Assembly (NCBI GenBank): GCA_023228985.1
Contig: JALOAC010000011.1
Span: 15,396-79,395 of the forward strand
Length of the DNA stretch: 64,000 nucleotides
Source: Thiopseudomonas sp.
GTDB lineage: Bacteria > Pseudomonadota > Gammaproteobacteria > Pseudomonadales > Pseudomonadaceae
Direction of reading: 5' to 3'
Shown here: positions 18,118 through 25,758 of the stretch, piece by piece
Layout of the letters: each line of letters begins with the position of its first letter
Position numbering within the stretch: the stretch's first letter is position 1
Translations under genes and position numbers: made by a program
Notes under the pieces: generated by a model
Database searches by the model: none
What the model saw: only the letters and a program-made list of their open reading frames with translations
Told to the model about the DNA's origin: nothing

Positions 18118-18459
18118 TCAGGAGTAGGTCAGCAGTTTTGGCGGTGGGGTTTGCGGCGGATAATACAAACTGATGAGTTTTGATTGCCTTTCAGGAGCAG
18201 TCGTGTAACTGGTGGTGAGCAGGGTTAAGTGTGGGGTTTGACTAAGATTGATACAGCTGCTGCAACTTTGCACCTGTACACAACAGTCCAAGCTGGACTC
18301 GCTGGGCTGAGGGCATTCCTGGCAATGCACCAGGGTTGAGCTGGGCTGGGTTATTTCAGACAGGTGCGCAGAGCTGGCAAAAGACGCAGACGACAGGCTC
18401 AGCAAAAACAGGCAAAGCGCCAGTAATACTTGGATGGAGCTTGGTCGCTGTGTGTGCAT
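18118..18459 (-). CDS. Small exported Cys-rich protein in the copper operon
   Basis: The 113-residue product has a signal peptide (about residues 1-29, LLALCLFLLSLSSASFASSA), then a stretch with seven cysteines (HCQECP, DCCVQVQSCSSC) and a proline-rich tail (YYPPQTPPPK). I do not recognise a named domain. The pattern is similar in layout to small exported proteins found in copper loci, and the cysteine content suggests soft-metal binding in the periplasm (inference). It lies between cueR and the DUF411 gene on the same strand. Confidence 0.65.
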   Translation of the reverse strand: MHTQRPSSIQVLLALCLFLLSLSSASFASSAHLSEITQPSSTLVHCQECPQPSESSLDCCVQVQSCSSCINLSQTPHLTLLTTSYTTAPERQSKLISLYYPPQTPPPKLLTYS

Positions 18460-18474
18460 CGCGGTTAGCCTGCT

Positions 18475-18882
18475 TTAATCTGCATGGGGTTTTAGGTGGT
18501 CAATAATGGCACACTCGGGGCGATCATCGCCATGACAATGGTCAACCCAGTCGTGCAGCTCGTTGCGCATGGCTTGCATCTGCGCGATATTCTCATCCAG
18601 CTCGGCAATGTACTGCTGGGCAAGGGCTTTAACGTCCGCGCTGTGGCGCTTATCGTCATGCCAGAGACTCATCAGCTGCCCGACACGCTCTAGTGAAAAA
18701 CCCATGTCCCGTGCGCGCCTAATAAACTGCATTTGCTCTACCGCTGCTTGATCGTAATAACGATAACCGGATTCACTGCGCCGCGCAGGCGGTAGCAGCC
18801 CGGTTTCTTCGTAATAACGAATCATCTTACGGCTAATGCCAGAGGCCTCTGCGGCTTGACCTATGGTCATGCTGGCGTTCAT
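18475..18882 (-). CDS. cueR: CueR-type MerR family copper regulator
   Basis: The 135-residue product has the MerR winged-helix DNA-binding region (MTIGQAAEASGISRKMIRYY), a long dimerisation helix, and two metal-binding cysteines, Cys116 and Cys124, in HCHGDDRPEC, the spacing seen in Cu(I)-sensing CueR. It should activate copA by unwinding a promoter with a 19-bp spacer, exactly what is found at 21383-21413. Its ATG follows the copA stop by one base, so sensor and pump are co-expressed. Unusually for gammaproteobacteria the regulator is inside the operon it controls. Confidence 0.92.
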   Translation of the reverse strand: MNASMTIGQAAEASGISRKMIRYYEETGLLPPARRSESGYRYYDQAAVEQMQFIRRARDMGFSLERVGQLMSLWHDDKRHSADVKALAQQYIAELDENIAQMQAMRNELHDWVDHCHGDDRPECAIIDHLKPHAD

Positions 18883-18883
18883 G

Positions 18884-21352
18884 TTAAGCCTCGGCCAGCA
18901 TGGGTTTTAGGCGACGCAGGCGCAGCGCGTTACTGACCACAAAGACGCTCGACATAGCCATGGCCCCTGCGGCGAAAATCGGCGAAAGCAGAGTGCCGTT
19001 AAATGGATAGAGCACGCCCGCTGCAACAGGAACCAATGCGGCGTTATAGGCAAAAGCCCAGAACAGGTTTTGTTTGATGTTGCGCAAAGTACTGCGCGAG
19101 ATCTGTAGCGCGTTAACCACACCGGTGAGCTTGCCGGATATCAACACCACATCCGCAGCGTCAATGGTAATGTCTGAGCCTGTACCAATAGCAATGCCGA
19201 CATCCGCAGTAACAAGGGCAGGGGCATCGTTAATACCATCACCGACAAACGCCAACTTGCCATGGCGTTGTTGTAGCTGCTGCACCGTTTCCACTTTTTG
19301 CGCGGGCATTACTTCGGCGACCACTTCATCAATACCCAGTTGTTCTGCAATGGCTTGTGCTGTATGTCGGTTGTCACCTGTGACCATGACAATTTTCAAA
19401 CCCAGTTCATGCAGGGCTTTAATGGCTGCTGGAGTGCTGGCCTTAATAGGGTCAGCGATCGCCAACAAAGCAGACAGCTTTCCATCTATAGCCAGATACA
19501 TAGGGGTTTTACCTAGCTGGGCTAATTGTTGCGCTTGCTTAGCAAGAAGGTCGACTTGAATATCGAGCTGGGTCATAAAGCGATCAGCACCGACCTCGAT
19601 ACGCAAGCCATCGACTGTGCCGCGAACGCCTAAACCTGTTAGTGATTCAAACTCAGTCACAGGCAAAAGCTCAAGATTTTTTTGTTGGGCTGCACTGACC
19701 AGTGCTTGCGCTACGGGATGGCTGGATTGATGTTCCAGCGATGCCAAAAGCTGTAAAGCGCGTTGTGCATCTGCGCCTTCAGCCGCAATAAAGTCGGTCA
19801 GGTGTGGTTTACCCTCGGTAAGCGTACCGGTTTTATCCAATGCCACCACTTGCACATCCTGTAGGCCTTGCAGTGCGGTACCTTGGCGAAACAAAACACC
19901 CATCTGTGCGGCACGGCCCGTGCCCACCATAATGGACGTGGGCGTGGCCAGACCCATGGCGCAAGGGCAGGCGATAATCAATACGGCTACTGCGTTGACC
20001 AAAGCAAGGGTTAGGGCTGGGCTGGGACCAAAAATCAACCAGACAGCAAACGTCAGTGCGGCGGCCGCTATGACTACAGGAACAAACCAAGCGGTAATCT
20101 GATTGACCAGATTTTGAATCGGCAAGCGACTGCCCTGGGCTTGCTCAACAAGACGAATAATCTGTGCCAGCATGGTGTCTTGGCCGATTTTTTCGACACG
20201 CATACGCAGCACGCCAGTTTGATTAATCGTACCGCCTACCACTGCGCTGCCCTCAGTTTTCTCTACGGGAATAGGCTCGCCACTAAGCATCGATTCATCG
20301 ACAAAACTGTGTCCGGAAAGCACCACGCCATCTAATGGAATACGTTCACCAGAGAGAATTTCCAAGGTTTTGCCCACGGTGATTTCGGCAATAGGCGTTT
20401 CTTTGGCATTGCCGCAGCAGGTAATCACGCGGGCGGTTTTTACTTGCAGCTTTAGTAACCCCTGAATTGCCTCAGAGGTGTTACTTTTGGCTTTGTTTTC
20501 TAGATAACGTCCCAACAAAATCAAGGTAATAATTACCCCGACTGCTTCGTAGTACACATTGACTGTGCCCTCGGGCAGCAGTTGTGGGGCAAAGGTGGCT
20601 ACCAGCGAATAACCAAAGGCCGAGCCAGTGCCTAACGCCACTAACGCATTCATATCCGGCGACCAGCGCAATAAACCGCGTACACCCTGTTTGATCAGTG
20701 GCCAGCCGGGACCAAAAAACACCCCAGCTGCCAGTAACGCTTGAATAATCCAGTTGGTTTGCAACCCGATCAGTTCGTTAAGCCACACATGGAATGCAGG
20801 GATTAAATGCCCACCCATTTCCAAAATAAATAGCGGCAATGCCAGTGCAGAGGCAATCCACAATGATTTTTTTAGCTGAGTCAAGGAGTCGGTAAAGTGT
20901 GCGCTGGGATCTTGCTGCTCACTCACGGGTGTATTATCAATGCGTTTGGCTGGGTAGCCTTGCTCGGTGAGAAAAACGGTAAGCTGGCTAAAGTCAGTTT
21001 CGGTGATTTCCAGTTGAGCTTTTTGCGTAGCCAGATTCACTGTAGCGCTGACGACACCGGGAAAGTTAAGCAGGGATTTTTCTACTCGACTCACGCAAGA
21101 CGCGCAGGTCATACCCTCAATAGCTAATTCAGCGTGGCTAAGCACGGGTTTAAAACCTAGGTCGATAATGTTTTTGACCAGTGCTTGGGTGGTTTGCTCG
21201 TCGTTGTAGCTGGCCTGAACTTTACGGGTAGCCAGGTTGACATTAACGTCCTGCACGCCGGGCATGGCTGCCAAAGCACGTTCAATGCGGCCTACACAAG
21301 ACGCGCAGGTCATGCCATCGACTAAGGCGCTAAAAGAATGTGGGGTGGTCAT
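18884..21352 (-). CDS. copA: Cu(+)-exporting P1B-type ATPase CopA
   Basis: CopA pumps Cu(I) from cytoplasm to periplasm. The 822-residue product has two N-terminal heavy-metal domains, each with GMTCASC (first pair Cys16/Cys19), eight predicted membrane helices, the intramembrane CPC metal motif in ACPCAMGLATPTS, the phosphorylation loop DKTGTLTEG, an SHP motif (SSHPVAQAL) and the hinge GDGINDAPAL. The ATG at 21352 has GGAGG 8 nt upstream; the in-frame TTG at 21367 overlaps that site and is rejected. It heads the operon copA-cueR-small exported protein-DUF411. Confidence 0.97.
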   Translation of the reverse strand: MTTPHSFSALVDGMTCASCVGRIERALAAMPGVQDVNVNLATRKVQASYNDEQTTQALVKNIIDLGFKPVLSHAELAIEGMTCASCVSRVEKSLLNFPGVVSATVNLATQKAQLEITETDFSQLTVFLTEQGYPAKRIDNTPVSEQQDPSAHFTDSLTQLKKSLWIASALALPLFILEMGGHLIPAFHVWLNELIGLQTNWIIQALLAAGVFFGPGWPLIKQGVRGLLRWSPDMNALVALGTGSAFGYSLVATFAPQLLPEGTVNVYYEAVGVIITLILLGRYLENKAKSNTSEAIQGLLKLQVKTARVITCCGNAKETPIAEITVGKTLEILSGERIPLDGVVLSGHSFVDESMLSGEPIPVEKTEGSAVVGGTINQTGVLRMRVEKIGQDTMLAQIIRLVEQAQGSRLPIQNLVNQITAWFVPVVIAAAALTFAVWLIFGPSPALTLALVNAVAVLIIACPCAMGLATPTSIMVGTGRAAQMGVLFRQGTALQGLQDVQVVALDKTGTLTEGKPHLTDFIAAEGADAQRALQLLASLEHQSSHPVAQALVSAAQQKNLELLPVTEFESLTGLGVRGTVDGLRIEVGADRFMTQLDIQVDLLAKQAQQLAQLGKTPMYLAIDGKLSALLAIADPIKASTPAAIKALHELGLKIVMVTGDNRHTAQAIAEQLGIDEVVAEVMPAQKVETVQQLQQRHGKLAFVGDGINDAPALVTADVGIAIGTGSDITIDAADVVLISGKLTGVVNALQISRSTLRNIKQNLFWAFAYNAALVPVAAGVLYPFNGTLLSPIFAAGAMAMSSVFVVSNALRLRRLKPMLAEA

Positions 21353-21382
21353 GATCGGTGCCTCCAATAATATATGCAGTAA

Positions 21383-21413
21383 AGCATAAAGCTTGCCACG
21401 ACGGGAAGGTCAA
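21383..21413 (-). promoter_or_regulatory. CueR-type promoter of copA with 19-bp spacer
   Basis: On the minus strand, -35 TTGACC (21413-21408) and -10 TATGCT (21388-21383) are separated by exactly 19 bp, the over-long spacing diagnostic of MerR-family promoters. The spacer contains the dyad CTTCCCGTCGTGGCAAG (CTT-CC / GG-AAG), a plausible CueR operator. It lies about 30 bp before the copA start. Confidence 0.88.
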
Positions 21414-21543
21414 GCTGTGAATGCGAGTTATTATTTTTTAAAGCCAGTACGCATTCTGACGTTAATTTGTGGTCAGTGTTTAGGTGGGCTGCTAACATGC
21501 AAACCTAGGTTTTTAAATCCATATTAGTAAAAAAGGGTAGCAA

Positions 21544-22281
21544 ATGAAATTTCACCATTTAGCTGTTGCAGTAGCTGTAACCAGCATATTGATAACCGGT
21601 TGTAACAAAGATGAAGGCAAGGCAGAGTTAAAAACACCGGCCCAAAAAGTCTCCTATGGTATTGGTTACAGCATGGGGAAAAACTTTAAGGAAGACGGCG
21701 TGGATGACCTGAGCCCGCAGGCAATTGCCGCAGGTGTTGCTGATGCGTTAGCCAATAAAGAACAGCGCGTGGATGATGAGGCGCTGATGGAAGCCTTTGG
21801 GTTTATGCAGGAGCGCGCACAGGAGCGCATGAATGCTATCAATGACGAAGCAGCCAAAGCAGGAAAGGCCTTTTTGGCTGAAAATGGCAAACGTGAAGGC
21901 GTGATCACTACAGATACTGGATTGCAGTATGAAATACTGGTTGCAGCACAAGGCGCGCAGCCAAAAGTGAATGACACAGTGCAGGTTCACTATCACGGCA
22001 CTTTGATTGATGGTTCGGTATTTGATAGCTCTGTGGAGCGCGGCATGCCAGCTGAGTTTCCAGTAGGCGCGGTGATTCCAGGCTGGGTTGAAGGTCTGCA
22101 ATTGATGCATGTTGGGGAAAAAGTTAAATTTTATATCCCCAGTGAGCTGGCCTACGGAACCAAGAGCCCTGCACCGGCAATACCTGCAAACTCAGCGTTA
22201 ATTTTTGAGGTTGAGTTGTTAGCAATTGCTGGACAAGAGTTAGAAGAGTCTGTCGATGAGGCAGAAGAAGAAAACGAGTAA
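21544..22281 (+). CDS. FKBP-type peptidyl-prolyl isomerase lipoprotein (FkpA/Mip-like)
   Basis: A lipoprotein signal (LITGC, Cys20) is followed by an FKBP N-terminal dimerisation domain (about residues 32-120: KVSYGIGYSMGKNFKEDG) and a C-terminal FKBP domain (VQVHYHGTLIDGSVFDSS, FPVGAVIPGWVEGL, YIPSELAYG). Such proteins catalyse proline isomerisation and assist folding in the periplasm. The protein ends in an acidic tail rich in Glu. It is divergent from copA across a 190-bp gap. Confidence 0.92.
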   Translation: MKFHHLAVAVAVTSILITGCNKDEGKAELKTPAQKVSYGIGYSMGKNFKEDGVDDLSPQAIAAGVADALANKEQRVDDEALMEAFGFMQERAQERMNAINDEAAKAGKAFLAENGKREGVITTDTGLQYEILVAAQGAQPKVNDTVQVHYHGTLIDGSVFDSSVERGMPAEFPVGAVIPGWVEGLQLMHVGEKVKFYIPSELAYGTKSPAPAIPANSALIFEVELLAIAGQELEESVDEAEEENE

Positions 22282-22328
22282 ATACAGGTTGCATGCCTGT
22301 CTGCACAGTGTTTGCAGGCAGGTGTCCC

Positions 22329-22688
22329 GTGAGTTTTACAGTGAATAATGTGAACAATACAGCGCAAATTATTTATAACCAAGGCGAACCTGAGTATGCC
22401 GTTTTGCCTTGGCATGAGTACCAACAATTATTGCAAGCAGCGGGCTACCCCAAGGCGCAGAGTGTGAATTCTGAGCAGACTAAAGCTGCGATAACCAAAC
22501 GAGTGAGCAATGTGTCTGAGCTTAATGCATTGCGTGAACAGGCGGGTCTTTCAGTTGAGCAACTTGCCCGCGACGTAGGCATTAGTCCGCATTACCTGCT
22601 GCTGATTGAGCAGGGTGAACGAGAAGCCAGCGATGTGGTTTTACGATCTTTAGCCAGAGTTCTGCATGTTGATCAGTGGAACCAATGA
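22329..22688 (+). CDS. XRE-type helix-turn-helix protein
   Basis: The 119-residue product has an N-terminal part resembling Phd-like antitoxins (TAQIIYNQGEPEYAVLPWHEYQQLL) and a C-terminal XRE helix-turn-helix (LNALREQAGLSVEQLARDVGISPHYLLLIEQGER, about residues 65-115). The GTG at 22329 with AGGTG upstream is chosen; an in-frame ATG at 22293 lies within the FKBP-proximal gap. It is followed closely by two other small genes. It is probably a transcriptional regulator; no toxin partner is obvious. Confidence 0.75.
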   Translation: MSFTVNNVNNTAQIIYNQGEPEYAVLPWHEYQQLLQAAGYPKAQSVNSEQTKAAITKRVSNVSELNALREQAGLSVEQLARDVGISPHYLLLIEQGEREASDVVLRSLARVLHVDQWNQ

Positions 22689-22695
22689 GGAACAA

Positions 22696-23088
22696 GTGAC
22701 TCAAAGCGTGCTACAACACCTATTACGGCTGTTACAGCAGGCACAACAGCAACAGCGTCCAGTCACCTATCGCCAGCTTTTAGAGCAGTTAGACTTGCCT
22801 GCACCAAAAATGCAAAGTTTAGCGCGTGTGCTGGAACAGCAGGCAGTGCATGATGCGCAGCAAGGCTGGCCCATGCGTAGTGTCTTGGTGATTAGCCAAA
22901 CAAGCTTAAAGTTACCACGGCAAGGTTTTTTTGATTTTTTGGTTGAGCAAAAAATACTTGTACAGATGAATGAAGCACAGCAGCAGAGTTGGTACCAGCA
23001 GGAGTTGGCGCGTGTGTATGCATTCAGTTACCCAGGGGAAAAATTATGTTTTGGTGGAAGTGGCGAGCCAAGTTCAGTTACTGGATAG
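22696..23088 (+). CDS. Hypothetical protein, Gln-rich
   Basis: The 130-residue product is unknown to me. It starts with a glutamine-rich helix (LLRLLQQAQQQQRPVTYRQLLEQL) followed by a possible winged-helix-like region (YRQLLEQLDLPAPKMQSLARVLEQQ) and WPMRSVLVIS. The GTG at 22696 has GAGG 5 nt upstream; an ATG at 22666 would overlap the preceding gene. Its 3' end overlaps the next gene by 43 nt, so the three small genes form one unit. Confidence 0.6.
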   Translation: MTQSVLQHLLRLLQQAQQQQRPVTYRQLLEQLDLPAPKMQSLARVLEQQAVHDAQQGWPMRSVLVISQTSLKLPRQGFFDFLVEQKILVQMNEAQQQSWYQQELARVYAFSYPGEKLCFGGSGEPSSVTG

Positions 23089-23525
23089 CTAGACGCTTAT
23101 TTAACCAGCGCTGGGCGGTGGATAACGACAGGCTGTGGGAATGGATGCAGGGTCAGTTTGCACGCATGGCAGCTTTTGAAGATGTGCCAGCGCGAGCGTT
23201 TTATGGCCATTTATTGCTGTACAAAGGGCAGGGGCAGACAGCGCGTAATGAAGGCGTGCGCTTGTTACGCTTGGCTGCTCAGGGTGGAGACGGAAAATCT
23301 GCTTATCGTCTTGGCATGTATTGCCTAGAAAGCAGTGAAACGCAAACGCCTGAGCCACAACAAGCAGCGGACTGGTTTGAGCTGGCATTGCAGCATGGTC
23401 ACCCGTTAGCAGCGGGCAAGCTGTTAGAGCTTTATGCAGAGAGCGGGCCAGCCGAAACTGCCAACGCTAAAAAAGCAGAACAAATTCGCCAGCAGGCGCA
23501 AAATGATCCGTTACTGGGTATTTAA
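23046..23525 (+). CDS. Sel1-like repeat protein
   Basis: The 159-residue product contains two Sel1-type (TPR-like) helical repeats: EGVRLLRLAAQGGDGKSAYRLGM and QAADWFELALQHGHPLAAGKLLELY. Such repeats mediate protein contacts. The ATG at 23046 is preceded by GGGGA; it overlaps the upstream gene. The start MFWWKWRAKFSYWIARRLF is hydrophobic and basic and could be a membrane-interacting helix, but no clear signal peptide is seen. The role is unknown. Confidence 0.75.
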   Translation: MFWWKWRAKFSYWIARRLFNQRWAVDNDRLWEWMQGQFARMAAFEDVPARAFYGHLLLYKGQGQTARNEGVRLLRLAAQGGDGKSAYRLGMYCLESSETQTPEPQQAADWFELALQHGHPLAAGKLLELYAESGPAETANAKKAEQIRQQAQNDPLLGI

Positions 23526-23587
23526 TCTGACGGCCCATTGAAATCTGGAAATTAAACCCCATTAATCTACCTAGCACACGGAGTGCA

Positions 23588-23616
23588 TCGACAAACAGTA
23601 GTTTTTAGCGTACACT
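23588..23616 (+). promoter_or_regulatory. Promoter of ssrA
   Basis: TCGACA (23588-23593) and TACACT (23611-23616) are separated by 17 bp and lie about 28 bp before the mature 5' end of tmRNA. The precursor would be trimmed at its 5' end by RNase P. Confidence 0.65.
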
Positions 23617-23643
23617 GTTCGTCACCTGAACAAGCAAGCTTTT

Positions 23644-23999
23644 GGGGTCGATTAGGATTCGACGCCGGTTGCGAAACTTGAGGGGCATGCCGAGTTGGTA
23701 ACAGAACTCGTAAATCCACTGTTGCACATTGATAGTTGCCAACGACGACAACTACGCTCTAGCCGCTTAAGTCGGCTAGCTGTCCTTAGGGGATGCCTGT
23801 AAACCCGAAATCCGGACAGTCATATAGAACAGGATCGCCGCCAAGCACGCTGTGGGCGTAACGGCTAAAACTCACACAGCTCGCTCTGAACACCCTGCCA
23901 CTCGGGTCGTGAGGAGTTAACTTAATAGAGATGGCTACGCATGTAGAACCGATAGCGGAGTACTGGCGGACGGGGGTTCAAATCCCCCCGACTCCACCA
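23644..23999 (+). ncRNA. ssrA: Transfer-messenger RNA (tmRNA)
   Basis: tmRNA rescues stalled ribosomes and tags the unfinished protein for degradation. The 5' end GGGGTCGATTAGGATTCGAC and the 3' end GTTCAAATCCCCCCGACTCC-ACCA form the tRNA-like domain with T arm and CCA. The tag reading frame runs from the resume codon GCC at 23738 to TAA at 23768-23770 and encodes ANDDNYALAA, identical to the Pseudomonas tag. Length is 356 nt. The 3' end is used as an integration site: 26 bases of it are repeated at 26533. Confidence 0.97.
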
Positions 24000-24073
24000 A
24001 ACAACAAACCGTAACACCAAGATTTTAAAGGTGTTGCGGTTTTTTTATGCCTATTTTTTGCTTTGTTTGCCCA
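23974..24073. repeat. att-like direct repeat, copy 1 (ssrA 3' end plus terminator)
   Basis: About 100 bp from GGGTTCAAATCCCCCCGACT in the T arm of ssrA through the terminator to TTTGTTTGCCCA. Except for a few bases just after CCA it is the same as 26533-26631. Direct duplication of a tmRNA 3' end is the classical scar of integration by a tyrosine recombinase, so this is the chromosomal (attL-type) junction. Confidence 0.85.
24007..24047 (+). terminator. Rho-independent terminator of ssrA
   Basis: AACCGTAACACC (24007-24018) pairs with GGTGTTGCGGTT (24030-24041) with one G-T wobble or mismatch, followed by a run of T (24041-24046). The same hairpin is present in the two other att-like copies. 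Confidence 0.85.
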
Positions 24074-24130
24074 GAGTTATCCCAGCAGGATTTAAGGGCA
24101 GTGCTTCTTCTATGCTGCTTTGGAAGGTTT
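24065..24130 (-). pseudogene. Relic of an integrase C-terminus beside ssrA
   Basis: Read on the minus strand, this stretch encodes SSIEEALPLNPAG, similar to the EAMLALNPVG end of the better preserved integrase relic at 25140-25335 and likewise abutting an att-like repeat. Only the last residues remain and there is no start or catalytic motif. The similarity of the two tails is by eye. Confidence 0.4.
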
Positions 24131-24407
24131 TTTTGTGACCTTTAAGAACGACTTTTTTAGCCGCTTTGAAAAAAACAGAAGAAGGCTTAATCGCCGAAAT
24201 CAGCGAGCATATGCATTAAAATAACGAGAAGCGGATTCGCTTGGATTTAAAAATGAGCCCCGTACAATACAGGCTCAAGTATGAAAACAATTGTGTAAAC
24301 GCAGTCCAATAAATGGGGTGCATTTCATGTCTTCTGTGTGCAATAGTCGCGACAAATACCACCGCCTGTGCGACAATATTTTTATCTGAACGCTTTGGGA
24401 GGTTCCC
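24131..24407. other. Gene-free stretch between integrase relic and parD
   Basis: No credible gene was found here. It has A+T-rich decayed DNA and, near the end, two GCGACAA repeats (24349-24355 and 24370-24376) 21 bp apart, just before the GGGAGG ribosome binding site of parD. The spacing, two helical turns, would suit an operator for the ParD-type repressor (inference). Confidence 0.4.
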
Positions 24408-24677
24408 ATGTCCGAACGCATCAACACTCGTTTATCGCAACCCATGGCTGAGTTCGTGGATCGCATGGTCGGCGAGGCGGGTCTTTACGAGACACCCAGC
24501 GAATACGTGCGCGATTTGATCCGCCGCGATATGGAACGGCGTGACGGCCGGCTTGTGCAGGACGCCATCCTCGCAGGTTACCGGGACTTGGCGGCAGACC
24601 GCGTTTTTGCGTCCAGCGGCAACTTCAAGGCTGATATGGCGGTGTTCGACCGCAAGGAAGCCGATGGCTGGCAATGA
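24408..24677 (+). CDS. parD: ParD-like ribbon-helix-helix antitoxin
   Basis: The 89-residue product starts INTRLSQPMAEFVDRMVGE, a ribbon-helix-helix DNA-binding region, and continues with ETPSEYVRDLIRRDMERRD, the typical ParD/CopG pattern. It should neutralise the ParE toxin downstream and repress the operon. A good GGGAGG lies before the ATG, and the gene overlaps parE by 14 nt. The pair is visibly more G+C-rich than the flanking DNA, a sign of recent transfer. Confidence 0.87.
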   Translation: MSERINTRLSQPMAEFVDRMVGEAGLYETPSEYVRDLIRRDMERRDGRLVQDAILAGYRDLAADRVFASSGNFKADMAVFDRKEADGWQ

Positions 24678-25032
24678 CGTGCCATCACCTGCCACGTTCC
24701 TGCTGACCCGCAGTGCAGCGCTGGATTTGCGTCGCATTCATACACGTTCACGCCGTGATTGGGGGGAAGACGTTGCCGACCAGTACCTCGCCGATCTATA
24801 TGCGGCCATAGGCGCTGTTGCCGCCAACCCGGAGAAGGGCCGCTTGCGGCAGCACCGTTCGGCTCCGTTTCTGATGGTTTCGGCGCGGCAGCATTACCTG
24901 ATCTACGATCTCGTGCCGCAAGGCATCGCGGTGCTGGCGGTTCAACATCAAGTGCGCGACATCGAATCTCTGATCGCGGAATTGACCCCGGCCTTTCACG
25001 CCGAAGTTGAACGGTTGCAGCGCAAAGCCTGA
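24664..25032 (+). CDS. parE: RelE/ParE family toxin
   Basis: The 122-residue product has the ParE pattern: LTRSAALDLRRIHTRSRRDWGEDVADQYLADLY, then NPEKGRLRQ and the beta-strand core HYLIYDLVPQGIAVLAVQHQVRDIESLI. ParE toxins poison DNA gyrase; other family members are RNases. The ATG at 24664 lies inside parD, the usual coupled arrangement. The toxin appears complete, so the pair may be functional and could stabilise the element remnant next to ssrA. Confidence 0.85.
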   Translation: MAGNDVPSPATFLLTRSAALDLRRIHTRSRRDWGEDVADQYLADLYAAIGAVAANPEKGRLRQHRSAPFLMVSARQHYLIYDLVPQGIAVLAVQHQVRDIESLIAELTPAFHAEVERLQRKA

Positions 25033-25096
25033 TTGCACCCCTTCATACCCGCAGAAGTGCTCATAAGCTCGGGAGGTCGGTCGGCACATAGTTAGC

Positions 25097-25181
25097 CGTC
25101 TGCAACCAAATAATAAACCGTAATATCATGATTTTAAAAGTGTTACGGTTTTTTTATGCCTGTTTTTTGCTTCGTTTGCCC
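25097..25181. repeat. att-like direct repeat, diverged copy
   Basis: A third version of the ssrA-terminator repeat: CCAAATAATAAACCGTAATA, a shifted hairpin (AACCGTAATA / TGTTACGGTT) and TTTTTTATGCCTGTTTTTTG then TTCGTTTGCCCA. It differs from copies 1 and 2 at roughly one base in ten and its tRNA-like part has decayed. Downstream it shares CAGGATTTAA with the flank of copy 1, which points to an older independent insertion. Confidence 0.75.
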
Positions 25182-25335
25182 AACAGGATTTAAAGCTAAC
25201 ATTGCTTCTAGGTGATTTGGTGCTAAGTGTGAATAGCGCATGATCATAACCAAGGACGAGTGGCCGAATTTTTTTTACAGAACTAGTAAATTACCGCCAC
25301 TTTGAACAAAATGGCTTGCGAATCCAGCCTGCAAA
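25140..25335 (-). pseudogene. Decayed tyrosine integrase C-terminus
   Basis: Read on the minus strand this encodes ASHFVQSGGNLLVL, a TAA where Gln is expected, then GHSSLVMIMRYSHLAPNHLE and AMLALNPVG. That is the end of a phage-type tyrosine recombinase with box II histidine (LGHSS-type) and the catalytic Tyr in MRYSHL. The upstream part is unrecognisable. The stop codon, the lack of an N-terminal part and the position beside an att-like repeat mark it as a dead integrase of an ssrA-directed element. Confidence 0.75.
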
Positions 25336-25527
25336 CTCGCGCCACGGCATAATCGGTGGGGAAATCAAAAAGGTCTTTAAGTCGAGCTATAATTCAATGA
25401 TGTTGACCTTATGATGTGATCCGTATAGGTCTGTACCGCTCATTTTTTTGTAAGGTGCAGTTGTAATACACACAAAATAAGTCTGTTTTACATTGCATAC
25501 GTATATTTCTTAAAGTGTTTTGGGATA

Positions 25528-25640
25528 ATGGACGAGAGAATCAGAGCTCTTATTGATAAGTCAGGTTTAGATATGCTTGCAAAAGATACGTAAGTCACTG
25601 GCACTAGATGGCAAGCAGCGCGATACGACAGGCACACTTG
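25528..25640 (+). pseudogene. Possible decayed small HTH regulator
   Basis: An ATG at 25528 opens a frame MDERIRALIDKSGLDMLAKD that stops at TAA, after which the same frame continues as VTGTRWQAARYD. Together these look like a small Cro/C1-type repressor (GVTGTRW-like turn) with an in-frame stop. Weak evidence; it could be chance. It precedes the hypothetical gene at 25759. Confidence 0.3.
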
Positions 25641-25758
25641 CGTCTGAAATTGGACAAACCAGTCCTGCATATGATGAAGTAAACGGAAAATTGGACGCAC
25701 CAGACGCGGTATAGAAATACAAAAAGTAGTTGCTAAGCGCTGGTATGGGGGGCTTTGA

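Noticed and set aside
25488..25700. 70-codon minus-strand ORF in the ssrA remnant
   Set aside because: No ribosome binding site or homology was apparent, and it lies opposite decayed DNA with better traces of a plus-strand regulator.
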